Notes under the pieces: generated by a model
The model's database searches: none
What the model was told of the DNA's origin: nothing
The model's input: the letters and a program-made list of their open reading frames with translations, nothing else
Translations under genes and position numbers: made by a program
Shown: positions 34,044 to 44,542 of the stretch, piece after piece
Position numbering within the stretch: position 1 is the stretch's first letter
Layout of the letters: each line of letters opens with the position of its first letter
Source: Elephas maximus indicus
Lineage: Eukaryota > Chordata > Mammalia > Proboscidea > Elephantidae
Direction of reading: 5' to 3'
NCBI RefSeq assembly: GCF_024166365.1
Contig: NC_064831.1
Location: forward strand, 31,424,768-31,488,767
DNA length: 64,000 bases

Positions 34044-34980
34044 ATAAATACTATTTTGAAAAATAGTCCCTTTGGTTTCTTCCAGGTCGAGATTCTGTAT
34101 CTGAGGTTTATATAAAAGAGTAGCTCAGGGCATCTGCTATTAAAGACTACCAAAGGGAAAACAAAGTGCCCAGTCATGGTCTTTAAAGGAGGCATTTAAA
34201 AGTTGCATTGAATTTAATCTCAAAAGGAAGAGGTAGGTGGTGTCTTCTCTGCAGAGATTTATTAATACCAGTTTGTACATTATCTCTATGCTCACCTAAA
34301 GCCCATCTACAAAAGCCAGCGTGTGTAGACAGCGCCTGCGTTTTTCATATTCATATGTTGTGAGTTTTTCGGCGCCGTTTATCTATCAAGTCAAGTTTGC
34401 ACAGGGACAATGACCAACCTGTGGAATCTCAGCTTTAAATAAACACTAGAAGTGCACTGGGGAGAGGAGGTTCTCGAAGAGCAGAACTTGAGGCCTCTGC
34501 TTTTGCTCGTATCTTCCTGCCTTTCAGTGCCCTTGCTTGGAACTGGAGGCAGGGAATCAAACCCAGCTTCGTCCTGAATGAGGCTTTTGGAGCAACCTCA
34601 CCACGCGCTCTCCCACATAGACCCATCTTGGTTAAATACATGGGTTTTCTAAAGCCTGACTCATAGTCGCTGTTTTAACTTGAACAGTCAAACTATAATA
34701 GCTACACCGCGGGCTCCAATGATTAGCAGCAGTATTTATCTCTTCTAGTTTGCATTTGTGTGACACACACACCCAGGGTTATCCACCCAGACACGGCATT
34801 TATAGTCAGCTGCATCACGCACACTATTTTCAGCCATAAGAGGAGCCATAGCTAACGTAATCTGTGATAGCACCGTAATTAGAATGTCCAACATAATGAA
34901 GAAATCTAATAAAGTACAGCAAATATTATGCTACGGAACGAATGCTAGGATGTACGTTTGCCTTAAAATCTAGCTACTAC
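34044..34980. other. Apparently unique non-coding sequence
   Basis: No recognised repeat or gene. It contains isolated CpGs (for example 'ttttcggcgccgtttatc' near 34368), which could mark constrained sequence; that is only a guess. Confidence 0.45.
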
Positions 34981-35135
34981 TGTTGTTGCTGTTGTGTGCC
35001 ATGGAGTCCATTCCAACTCATAGCGACCCTATAGGACAGAGCAGAACTGCCCCATAGAGTTTCCAAGGAGCAGCTGGTGGATTCGAGCTGCCAATCTTTT
35101 GGTTAGCAGCCTGAGCTCTTAACCACTTCACCACC
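34981..35135 (-). mobile_element. AfroSINE with short target duplication
   Basis: 'tgccatggagtccattccaa' to 'aaccacttcaccacc'. 'agctacta' at 34972-34979 and 35136-35143. The SINE's first ~9 bases are missing. Confidence 0.9.
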
Positions 35136-35143
35136 AGCTACTA

Positions 35144-35921
35144 TTGTATATCCTGAAAACTTGTCCTGGCCATTGGGAAATGAGTAACAGCCACTGATAG
35201 CAGAGAAAAGAAGATTAGGGAGAACCTTTCCGACATGGGACTTACACAACTGCAGGTGAGAAATACAGAGCACGGTTTACTTGACAAGAAATTGGTAACC
35301 TGGGACAACCTGGGAAGATAAAAGGTTGAACCTCTCCTGAATCCACCATAGAGTCTGATAATGGTTTAAGAAGTAATGATACAGCAACAACAGAAAACAA
35401 ACATACACTGATGCTTACCGCAGCGGGTACTCTGCTTAGCTCTTTAGAAGCAGCTGCATTACCATCGCTGATTGTAATATACTGTTCTGTCATTAAAAGT
35501 AGAAGAAATTGTGGTGGTTATTGCCCCTATTTGTCTTCTTGAAATTTGCTTGTGAGAAACCTACAGATGTTTTTGGTTTCTTCATGATCTTTGAAATAGC
35601 TCCTGGACAATAAGTAATATATATCATTCTAGTCTGCAGAGACTTCACTTTAGAATGAAGAGAATGTGGTGAAACCTTCCCTCTGAGAAAGAGGGAATGG
35701 GAAATGCAAGACTTGAGATAGAAATTTAAGACAAGAAAATATTTAGGTATTCTCTGTATCACATTTTGTTTTAAAGAATACCTGTATAGATCATGCCCCT
35801 GAGCATGAGAGTATCACCAGTGCTTCTAACTACTAGCAAGGGCAATTTATAGCCTGTGATGTTCTGATCACAAGACAGTTTAAGTGTTAGGAAGCTCTTG
35901 CAGATCAGGAATTGGAGAATG
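35144..35921. other. Apparently unique non-coding sequence
   Basis: No recognised repeat or gene. Confidence 0.4.
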
Positions 35922-35976
35922 TACCAGGGGGTCGCTATGAGTCGGAATCGACTCGACGGCACTGGGTTTTTTGGGT
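35922..35976 (+). mobile_element. AfroSINE 3' tail fragment
   Basis: 'gggggtcgctatgagtcgga' and 'cgactcgacggcactgggtt', only ~50 bp kept but nearly consensus. Confidence 0.85.
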
Positions 35977-36540
35977 ACCAGGCTAGCTCAGGATTTCCAT
36001 TTTGGAGCTATTAGATAATACAGTTGTTCATAAGGGCTGAGGGCTGTACACCCTCCATCAGCGTGACTTCCACAATGCCAGATTAAGCATTTGTTGAATG
36101 AATGTATAAACCAATGAACTGCATAATTGAAGAAATCAAGGAAAGCTTCCATGAGCCCTGAGGCTACAAAATTCCCTCTAAGTACAACTCTCCACATTCT
36201 ATAAGCTTCGACATATAGCATTTTCATTATAGTTCATAATGATTTCATTAGGGTGTCATTTCTTATTTCATTTTGACACATGAATAATTTAGAAGTATAA
36301 TGTAATTTTAAAATGAATGTTTTAGAATGCTTATCTTTTTATTATTTATTTTTAAGTTAATTGCTTTTAGTTATAGAATATGGTCTATAAATATACACAT
36401 TCTTTGAAATACATTCAGATTTGTTTTTGACCTCTATTATGAGGTCAATTTCTACACATGTACCGTTTCACACATGTCCTAAAACAAATTTCATATCAAT
36501 GCTTTTCTGATTCTTAATCCAGGGCTTTATATGTGTTCAT
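35977..36540. other. AT-rich sequence without recognised features
   Basis: No gene or named repeat seen; AT content rises toward the L1M that follows. Confidence 0.4.
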
Positions 36541-36862
36541 TAAATCAAGCTGTTAATAGTGCTGTCAAATCTATTTATTTATTAACTTTTTCTGTGCTTG
36601 ATATATCACTTTCAGAGAGAAGTATGTTAAAATCCCCCACTATTTGTGGATTTGTCAGTTTCTCCTTATATCTCTACCACATTAGCTTTGTATATTTAAT
36701 ACTATGCTATTAGTTCATATAAGATTAAAACTGTTATTTTTCTCAGGTGCTTTTAACATTTTATCATTATGTAGTGGCCTCTTAATTTTTAAAAGGCTCA
36801 AAGTTGATTTTATCAACATTAATTATACCTATATGTGCTTTCTTTTAGTTAACATTTGTGTT

Positions 36863-36925
36863 GTTGTTGTAGTTGCTGTTAGTTGCTGTCGAGTTGATTC
36901 CAACTCATGGTGATCCCATGTGTAC
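36863..36925 (-). mobile_element. AfroSINE 3' fragment in L1M
   Basis: 'gttgctgtcgagttgattcc' and 'aactcatggtgatcccatgt'; the rest of the SINE is missing. Confidence 0.8.
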
Positions 36926-37000
36926 ATGCCTTTTAAATTGTTTTGCTTTCAGTCTTTCCATTCCTTATATTTTAGTTATGTCTCTTATATGCAGCATATA

Positions 37001-37164
37001 AACCAAAAACCTGTTGCTGTCGAGTCCATTCTGACTTATAGTGACCCTATAGGGCAGAGAAGAACTGCCCCATAGATTTTTCTAAGGAGCAGCTGGTGAA
37101 TTCAAACTGCTGACCTTTTGTTTAGCAGCCAAGTTCTTAACCACTGCACCACCAGGGCTCCGTA
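37001..37164 (-). mobile_element. AfroSINE in L1M with exact target duplication
   Basis: 'aacctgttgctgtcgagtcc' to 'ctgcaccaccagggctccg'. 'cagcatata' at 36992-37000 and 37165-37173. The host site is the L1 'gcagcatatag' motif. Confidence 0.94.
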
Positions 37165-37971
37165 CAGCATATAGCTGGATATTAAAAACATAATTCGACA
37201 ATCTCTGTTTTTAATTGGCAGCTTTGGCCCATTTACATTTATTGTGATTGTTGATATAGTGGGTTTATTTTTACCATCTTGTGCTAATTATTCAAATTTT
37301 TGAATATTTTTTCCCCCTTCTGTACTTTCTTTTGGAAAGATTGAATATTTCATTATAAAACACTTCCCCTATTAATTTTTTGAAAATTATAAATTCAATT
37401 TTTATTCCATTAATGTTTAGTCTTAAAAATTAAATTGTACTTAACAAAGGCTAAAGTAAATTAGTGTCTCTATTCTTTTATTTAACACATTAGCACATTT
37501 AAATTCAGCCACCCTGTGCAATCTCACACATTACCGTTCACTGCTTTCAATTTTTTCCCCTGATACTTCATTTTTTAAAAATGAACCAATATTGGTACAT
37601 TATTATAAAGTTCATAGTTTACATTAAGGTTCACTTTTTGTGTTCAGTTCTTTGGGTTCTGACAAATGTATAATGTCACGTGTCCATCGTTACAGCATCA
37701 TACAGAATAATTTCACTGCCCTAAAAATGTCCTGTGCTTCACTTATTCAAGCTTCCACCCACTATCTGCCCCCTGGCAACTACTGATATTTTTACTTTCT
37801 CTCTAGTTTTGCTTTTTCCAGAATATCACACAGTTGGAATCATACAGTGTGTAGCTTTTACAGACTGACTTTTTTCACTTAACAATATGGGTTTAAGGTT
37901 CTTCCAAGTATTTTCATGACTTGATGGCTCAATTCTTTCTTTCGGTGAATAATTGTCTTATTTCTTATTTC

Positions 37972-38543
37972 TGTCTTATTTAACAGAAATACTGCGAGTG
38001 GATGGCTTTAACAAACAGAAATTCATTCTCTCACAGTCTAGGAGGCTAAAAAACTAGAAGTCCAAATTGAGGGTACCAGCTCCAGGGCCATATTGAAGAA
38101 AAGAGGAGAGCCACCAACAGGTACTTCCCTCCTATCTAACAGGGTGCTCACTCATAACTGGCAGCTATGAGGGAAGGTCCTTGTCATCAGTTTTCCCTGG
38201 GTCTAGCAGTTTCTCAGTGCAGGGACCCCAGGTCCAAAGGACACGCTCTACTCCTAGCTTTTCTTGCTTGGTGGTAATAAGGTCCCCCTCTTCTCTGCTC
38301 AATTCTCTCTTTTATATCTCAAAAGAGATTGATCCAAGATACAACCTAATCCTGTAGATATTGTCTTGCTTCATTAACATAACTGCCTCTAATGCTGCCT
38401 CATTAACATTGTAGATGTTGGGATTTCCAACACGCAGGATATTCACATCAGATCACAAAATAATGGACAACCACATAATACTGGGAACCATGGCCTAGCC
38501 AAGTTGATATACATTTTTAGGGAACACATTTTAATCCATAACA
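37972..38543 (-). mobile_element. Solo LTR, MaLR/MLT1-like afrotherian family (copy 2, with foreign patch)
   Basis: On + 'tgtcttatttaacag' to 'ttttaatccataaca'. It contains 'tctcaaaagagattgatcca' and 'ccattgta'-free AT blocks shared with copies at 40769 and 54132. Unlike them it has an extra ~78 bp at 38088-38166. A 5-bp duplication could not be settled. Confidence 0.8.
38088..38166 (+). repeat. Patch A: ~78 bp foreign to the LTR, repeated at 40205
   Basis: 'tattgaagaaaagaggagag', 'caggtacttccctcctatct' and 'gctcactcataactggcag' match 40205-40282 in order and direction. Other copies of the LTR go directly from 'agctccagg' to the 'ggaaggtccttgtc' block without it. Confidence 0.8.
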
Positions 38544-38885
38544 ATAATATTTCATTGTATGAATGTACCACAGTTTAACCATTAATCTATTTTAGGACAT
38601 CTTGGTTAGTTTCAATTTTTGACAATTACAAATAAAGCTGCTGTAAACATTAGTGTCAGGTTTTTGTGTGGACATAAATTTTCAACTTATTTGGGTAAAT
38701 ACCTAAAAGTGTGGTTGCTGGATCATATGAGACTATGTTTAGCTTTGTAAGAAACTGTTAAACTGTTTTCCAAAGTGGCCATGCCCTTTTGTATTACCAT
38801 CAGCAACGAATGATAGTTCCTGTTGCCCCACACCCTCACTAGCATTTGGTGTTGTCAGTGTTTTGAATTTAGCCACTCTAATAGG

Positions 38886-39875
38886 AATCTCAGAACACTT
38901 AATTGTGCTCATAAGGAATCTTTACATAGATCAAAAGGCAGCTGTTCAGACAGAACAAGGGGATACTGATTGGTTTAAAGTCAGCAAAAGTGTGCGTCAG
39001 CATTGTATCCTTTCACCATACCTATTCAATCTGTATGCTGAGCAAATAATCCGAGAAGCTGGACTATATGAAGAAGAACAGGGCATCAGGATTGGAGGAA
39101 GATTCATTAACAACCTGTGTTATGCAGACGACACAACCTTGCTTGCTGAAGGTGAAGAGGACTTGAAGCACTTACTGATGAAGATCAGAGACCAGAACCT
39201 TCAGTATGGATTGAACCTCAATATAAAGAAAACAAAAATCCTCACAACTGGACCAGTAAGCAACATCATGATAAACGGAGAAAAGATTGAAGTTGTCAAG
39301 GATTTCATTTTACTTGGATCCACAATCAACAGCCATGGAAGCAGCAGTCAAGAAATCAAACGACGCATTGCATTGGGTAAACCTGCTGCAAAGGGCCTCT
39401 TTAAAGTATTAAAAAGCAAAGATGTCACCTTGAAGACTAAGGTGCACCTGATCCAAGCCATGGTATTTTCAATCACATCATATGCATATGAAAGCAGGAC
39501 AATGAATAAGGAAGACCGAAGAAGAATTGATACCTTTGAATTGTGGTGTTGGCAGAGAATATTGGACTGCCAAAAGAATGAACCAATCTGTCCTGGAAGA
39601 AGTGCAACCAGAATACTCCTTAGAAGCAAGGATGATGAGACTGTGTCTTACATACTTTGGACATGTTGTCAGGAGGGATCAGTCCCTGAAGAAGGACATC
39701 ATGCTTGGCAAAGGACAGGGTCAGTGGAAAAGAGGAAGACCCTCAACCAGGTGGCTGCGGCAATGGGCTCAAGCATAACAAGGATTGTAAGGATGGCGCA
39801 GGACTGGGCAGTGTTTCGTTCTGTTGTGCATAGGGCTGCTATGAGTCGGAACCACTTGACAGCACCTAACAACAA
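38886..39875 (+). pseudogene. RTE reverse transcriptase C-terminal half
   Basis: One open frame of 354 codons (38863-39927) runs across the insertion. Its first ~7 residues (MNLATLI) come from antisense L1M. It then gives the RT motifs LSPYLFNLYAE (motif B region), NNLCYADDTTLLAEGEEDL with the YADD catalytic pair (about residues 85-105), LNIKKTKI (motif D) and FILLGSTIN (motif E), then the thumb to about residue 235 (ELWCWQRIL). A ~10-nt deletion near 39562 relative to the 23819 copy then shifts the frame; the normal C-terminus (MNQSVLEEVQPEYSLEARMM...FGHV) continues in another frame at 39527-39778. N-terminal RT and endonuclease are absent, so the copy is dead. Confidence 0.9.
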
Positions 39876-39879
39876 CAAC
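38886..39879 (+). mobile_element. RTE (BovB-like) LINE, 5'-truncated, best-preserved copy
   Basis: Starts inside the RT and ends in 'cacctaacaacaacaacaa'. 'aatagg' stands at 38880-38885 and 39880-39885 as target duplication inside L1M. About 1 kb of the usual ~3.3 kb is present. Compared with the other four fragments in the window it is the least mutated. Confidence 0.94.
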
Positions 39880-40204
39880 AATAGGTGTGCAGTGGTATAT
39901 CAGTGTTGTTTTAATTTAACTATTTAAAAAAAAAATCCCTCAATTATGTATTTTATTGTAGTTCTATACATAAGTATTCATTTAGATTTATTTTAATTTT
40001 TGCCTATTCTTGGCTCACTGTTTCTTCTTGCATCTTAGGTCTTCCCTCTCAGATAATTTTCTTTCTTCCAGAAGTATATCTTTTAAAGTTTCATTCATTA
40101 TAGTTTTTTGGTGATAAACTCTCTCAGCTTTTATGTATCTGATGGCATTTGATATATCTTGCAATAGAGTTGGCAGGACTTGCTGACAGACTAGAATAGA
40201 GGGG

Positions 40205-40282
40205 GATATTGAAGAAAAGAGGAGAGCGTACAATAGGTACTTCCCTCGTGTCTAACAAGGTGCTCATTCATAACTGGCACTT
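40205..40282 (+). repeat. Patch B: partner of 38088-38166
   Basis: 'gatattgaagaaaagaggag', 'caataggtacttccctcgtg', 'gctcattcataactggcac'. It lies right at the distal edge of the outer L1M and has no LTR sequence around it. Confidence 0.8.
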
Positions 40283-40499
40283 AGCACACACTTACAGACA
40301 GTGCAATGGGAAGAAATGGGGAAATGTTGCTAACTACTGCTCATCTGCAATACATGTTCCCCTATAGAAATATGGCCTAAGGATTAAATTCTGGGTCCCC
40401 AAGACCTTTATATAAAATTCCAATTGTTCACTTATTCATCAGTTCATTTTTTAGTTCACTAAATCTACTATTAATTAATTTGCTCATTATTTAATTGGT
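40283..40499. other. Unannotated AT-rich sequence
   Basis: No recognised repeat or gene between patch B and the L2. Confidence 0.4.
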
Positions 40500-40768
40500 G
40501 ATTTCAACAAATTTTTGAAGTATCTACTATGCACTAGGCATGGTGCTAGGTGATAAGGATATGAAAATGAGCAAACTCTTACATGGACTTCACCTTTGTG
40601 GAGTATACAGTATTGTGGGAGAGACAAATAATCAAGTAATCAATCACCCCAAAACCAATCAATCACCCAAGTAAATGTAAATTTGTGAATGTGATAAGTG
40701 CTGTGAAGAAAGGCACTGGGTGTCTGGAAACCTCTAATGGAAGTTTCGACTGTGTTGGGGAGGTACCT

Positions 40769-41258
40769 TAGTCACCTAGTGCTGCTATAAGAGAAATACC
40801 ACAAGCGGATGGCTTTAACAAGCAGAAGTTTATTCTTTCACAGTCTAGTAGGCTAGAAGTCCAAATTCACAACGTCAGCTCCAGGGGAAGGGTTTGTCTT
40901 TGCTAGCTGTGGAGGAAGGTCCTTGTCATCAATCTTCCCATAGTCTAAGAGCTTCTCTGAGCAGGAACCTCATGTCCAAAGGACGAGCTCTGCTCCAGGT
41001 ATTGCTTTCTTGGTGGTATGAAGTCCTCCTACTTCTCTGTTCGCTTCTCTCTTTTATATCTCAAAAGAGATTGGCTTAAGACACAATCTAATCTTGTAGA
41101 TCTCATCAATATAACTGCAGCTAATCCATCTTCTTGACATCACAGTGATAGGATTTACAACACATAGGAAAAATTGTGGACAATCACACAATAGTGGGAA
41201 TCACGGCCCAGCCAAATTGATACACTTATTTTGGGGGGACGGAATTCAATCCATGACA
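40769..41258 (-). mobile_element. Solo LTR, MaLR/MLT1-like afrotherian family (copy 3)
   Basis: On + 'taccttagtcacctagtgct' to 'ggaattcaatccatgaca', with 'tatatctcaaaagagattgg'. Intact length without the patch seen in copy 2. L2 sequence lies on both sides. Confidence 0.85.
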
Positions 41259-41649
41259 AGAGATCAGGGTAGGCTTTCTTGAGAGAACTTAGAGGGGAAT
41301 TTGAGCTAAGAACTGAAGGATGAGTGTGAACTAGGTAAGAAGTGGGTGAAAGAGACTTCCAGGATGAGAAAATGTAGGTGCAAAGGCCCTCTGGTGGGTG
41401 GGGGAAGAAGGGTGTGGAGGAGACCAAAGGATGTCACTGTGGTTGGAGTAGAGAGAAGAAAAGAGAGGAGTGTAGATGGAGTCTGGAATGATAGAGAGGG
41501 GACAGACTCAACCCCTGGTAGACCACCCAGGGAGATTCCCTTATCCTGGGAACAATGGTTGCTGATGTCAAGTTTTAGGCAGAGGGAATGAGCAGATCGG
41601 ATTTGTGTTTTGCAAAGAAACTGTATACAGGCTTCTGAGTTTTTCCTCT

Positions 41650-42236
41650 GACACTTGCCTGACTTGGGACTGCAAAGTGACTCTGGCTTTTTCCAAACAG
41701 CAACTATCTGCCTTTGTGGGAGGGAGGTCTGGGCACTGTCTACTCAAGGGGCTCTTCTGGACATGTCTGTAAATCCTTTAAAAAAAAAAAAAAGACTTTA
41801 GCTACAGTGAAAATGGATGGCAGGCCCTGGGGCTGACTACTGGTTTCCTACTCTGAGCTTGAAGCCAAACTCTCAGAAATAGGTTCTAAGTGCCTTCAGG
41901 AAGCAAAGGTATAATTAATTAAGAACAGTCAAAAAAGCTTTCAAAAACCTTCTGACTCATACTGGAAGGCAATGGGTTTTTTAAAAACCTTTTGATTCCA
42001 GTGGCACTCCAGTCTCATCCTTGCAGGCAGGAATGAGAAGCTGCAGCAGGAGAGGGTTAGCCAGGACTACTCAGGGGCTCTGTGTTCCGTGACCTTCTTC
42101 TCCCTCCAGGCATGTTTCCTCTTCTCTCTACCCTTTGCCCCTGAGCCCTCTGGAACCCTAATGAGGAAAAGAAGTCAGTGAAATAGAAGGAAAAAAAAGG
42201 AAAGAACGTCAGGAAGGAAGAGGGTATTAAAATAAA
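41650..42236. other. Unassigned sequence between L2 parts
   Basis: An A-run at 41780-41793; no recognised repeat or gene. Confidence 0.4.
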
Positions 42237-42448
42237 AAAACCATTGCTGCCAAGTTGATTCAGATTCACTAAAAACAACAACAACAACAAAAAAACCCAT
42301 TGCCCTTGAGTCGATTCCAACTCATAGCAACCCTAAAGGACAGAGTAGAACTGCCCCATAGGGTTTACAAGGAGAGCCTGGTGGGTTCAAACTGCTGACC
42401 TCTTGGTTAGCAGCCGTAGCTCTTAACCGTTAAGCCACAAGGGTTTCC
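42237..42448 (-). mobile_element. AfroSINE preceded by a partial SINE 3' end
   Basis: 42237-42270 has the first bases of a reversed SINE ('ccattgctgccaagttgatt'), then an (AAC)n run, then a full reversed AfroSINE 42292-42448 ('cccattgcccttgagtcgat' to 'agccacaagggtttcc'). Confidence 0.88.
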
Positions 42449-42504
42449 GAGGGGGGGATTAGGAGCAACAAATGTAGGGCCTGTGAGGAAAAAGTGTCCA
42501 AGGA

Positions 42505-42630
42505 GAGTTTCAGAGAGAGTCCTAGGCTTCACTCTGCACCCAGCCAGCTGTGTGGCCTTAGGGAGATCACTTAACCACTCTGCCTATTCTCATCCAGTAT
42601 CCTCATCTGTAAATAGGGGGTTTCTCAAGA
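42505..42630 (+). repeat. MIR fragment
   Basis: 'gagagtcctaggcttcactc', 'cagctgtgtggccttaggga', 'atcacttaaccactctgcct', 'cctcatctgtaaataggggg'. Confidence 0.75.
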
Positions 42631-42834
42631 GGCAGCCCACATACCTGAGGGCCATGGCAATGGGCAGGGGTGAGGTTGCTGTGAATAAAGATGGTGTAAC
42701 TTCTGTGAAAGATCGACCTTATTAGAGGATTTTTTGAGGAGAAAATGATTTTTACATTAAAACAAATACTGACATTTTGGCTCAGAAGGCCAAATTTAAT
42801 CTTTTTTAAAAAAGAGGACATGATAGGAGGTATT

Positions 42835-42898
42835 TAAAAAAAAAAAAAAAAATTGGCTTGTGTTCTCTCCCCTGCTAACCTTTAGGTTAGCAGCCATG
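42835..42898. repeat. A-run and AfroSINE scrap
   Basis: About 18 A at 42836-42853 then 'ctaacctttaggttagcagc', the reversed AfroSINE head region. Confidence 0.55.
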
Positions 42899-43355
42899 TT
42901 TTAGGGAGGAAAAAATAGTAAGGCTGGAGGTCAGGTCATATAGGGCATTTTAGGCCACTGTAAGGAGTTTATTAGGTTTTACTGAGTGAACAGAAGAGTG
43001 GCCCAATCTCCATGACACTTTAAAACCCTCACTCTGTAGGCTGTGTTGAGTCTAACATGTCAGGGGGAAGGGTGGAAGCAGGAGACCAGCCAGGAGGCTA
43101 CTGCCTCCAGATGCGATAATGGCATCTCGCACCAGGATAGTGCACTACCAGAGGAGGTAGCGAAACATGGTGAGAGTCTTGATATTGGGGGGAAAGCCAA
43201 CAGGCTTTGGTAATGGCTAGGATATAGGGTCTGTGAGAAAAAGGAGTCAAAGATGACTCCAAGGATTTTGGTCTGAACAACTGGAAGAATGGAGTTACCA
43301 TTTACTGAGAGGAGGAAGGATCTTGGAGGGGCAGATCAAGAGTTCGTTCACCTTG

Positions 43356-43948
43356 TAAGACAGGGAACAGAGGGGCCCCCAAATCTACAAAGTAACAAGA
43401 AATGGGCCAGGGCAGAGAAACAAAGCCATTTCCCAGGACAATGCAGCAGAGTATCAGAAAATAGCCTGCAAACTTCTTTAAAGTTGTTTTTCAGAAGCAG
43501 TTGGAAAAAAACTAGCCCCAGGGACATGCTCAGAACATCCACATGTGACTGCTTTGTGACCTTCCACCGGGGCAGTGAGGGGCTGAAGCAGCAGCCAGGG
43601 AATTGAACCTGGGGATCGAGAGACTGTGCAGGTGTGACACCCCATAATAAGTCCTGGTACAAATCCCAGAGGTCTCCAGGACAGGAGCCATCTCAGAAAG
43701 TTGCTGCACGCACCACAGTTAACATATCCCTGCCTGTGCCTATGAATAAACATGAATTTTTTCCACCCAAGAACTTTAAAACCCCAGGCCTGTCTTTTGT
43801 TCTGTGAGAAGGGGGTAAGCATTGCTTTAGGCCCTCCTTGTCTCCACTTGCAAGCCTCTTCAATAAAGCTTTGCTTGTGCGGAAAACTCTACGTGCCTTA
43901 CCTGCTCATTCTTGACCAGTGACAGGCAAGAACCTTATTCCGGTAACA
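43356..43948 (+). mobile_element. ERV1-like solo LTR inside L2
   Basis: 593 bp between 'taagacagggaacagagg' and 'ccttattccggtaaca', with the polyadenylation signal in 'ttcaataaagctttgcttg' (43859) as in gammaretrovirus-like LTRs. 'cttg' at 43352-43355 and 43949-43952 would be the 4-bp target duplication expected of this class. The first base pair reads TA rather than TG, explained by one transition. No viral genes adjoin it. Confidence 0.65.
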
Positions 43949-44413
43949 CTTGAACTGTTCAGTGTTCATTAGGCATGTAAGCGGTGATGTTGAGTAGGTA
44001 GTTGAAGATACAAGTATGGAGGTCAAGGGAGAGGCACAAGCTAGATGTATGCATTAGGTGTTATTTACATACAGGTGCAAGGTAAAGCCTGGAGACTGCG
44101 TGAGATCACCTATGGAATGGATATAGACAGAGAAGAGAAGAGGCCAAGTCCTGAGCCCTAGAGCACACCAAGAGTACAGTGTTGGGGAAATGAGAAAAAG
44201 CCAGCAAAGGTGAGAAGGAGCTACTAATGAGGTTGCCATAGAATTGGGCAGGAAGGATGGGGAGAACATGCAACATGAATGAGGGGGTCCTTGACAAGTA
44301 TTAGTATTGTAAATGAGAGACAAAATCATGGTGCTGTGACAACTCTTTAGAAGTTGATCTATTTGTTTTGGGTATACTTATCCTAGTACAATTATCAAAG
44401 ACACACCTGAAAA

Positions 44414-44531
44414 GGAAAACCAAAAGGTCGGCAGTTCGAATCCACCAGGCACTCCTTGGAAGCCCTATGCAGCAGTTCTACTCTATTACATAGGGTTGCT
44501 ATGAGTTGGAATCGACTCAACGGCAACAGGT
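44414..44531 (+). mobile_element. 5'-truncated AfroSINE with exact target duplication
   Basis: Starts at 'ggaaaaccaaaaggtcggca' (head missing) and ends 'aacggcaacagg'. 'acacctgaaaa' at 44403-44413 and 44532-44542. Confidence 0.93.
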
Positions 44532-44542
44532 ACACCTGAAAA

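Larger units (their letters stand above)
37566..39930 (-). mobile_element. L1M (L1MB/MC-like) 3' fragment, carrying an LTR and an RTE
   Basis: Reversed L1M 3' part: 'cacagttggaatcatacagt', 'cctaaaagtgtggttgctgg', 'cactagcatttggtgttgtc', 'atttagccactctaatagg', and after the RTE 'tgtgcagtggtatatcagtg', which continues the same consensus. This continuity proves that the RTE entered this element. Confidence 0.85.
36541..40200 (-). mobile_element. Old L1M (5' half: endonuclease/ORF1-side), heavily nested
   Basis: The two outer arms are 36541-37565 and ~39935-40200. The left arm holds 'aaaatcccccactatttgtg' and 'tatgcagcatata', the reversed start of L1 ORF2, and 'ggcccatttacatttattgt' just 5' of it. 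The right arm has 'ggtgataaactctctcagct', the reversed end of ORF1. Between the arms sit a second L1M 3' fragment, an LTR and an RTE. Ancient and non-coding. Confidence 0.7.
40500..44330 (-). mobile_element. L2 LINE (ORF2 remnant), fragmented by later insertions
   Basis: Antisense L2 ORF in order: 'ctatgcactaggcatggtgc' (40520), 'aaggccctctggtgggtg' (41382), 'ggaggtcaggtcatataggg' (42925), 'gactccaaggattttggtct' (43256), 'atggatatagacagagaaga' (44117). The minus-strand frame at 44054-44329 contains LGLRTWPLLFSVYIHSIGDLTQSPGF, next to the L2 YADD-type block (here YVNN, decayed). Ancient and non-functional. It is interrupted at 40769-41258, 42237-42448 and 43356-43948, and by unassigned sequence at 41650-42890. 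Confidence 0.8.
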
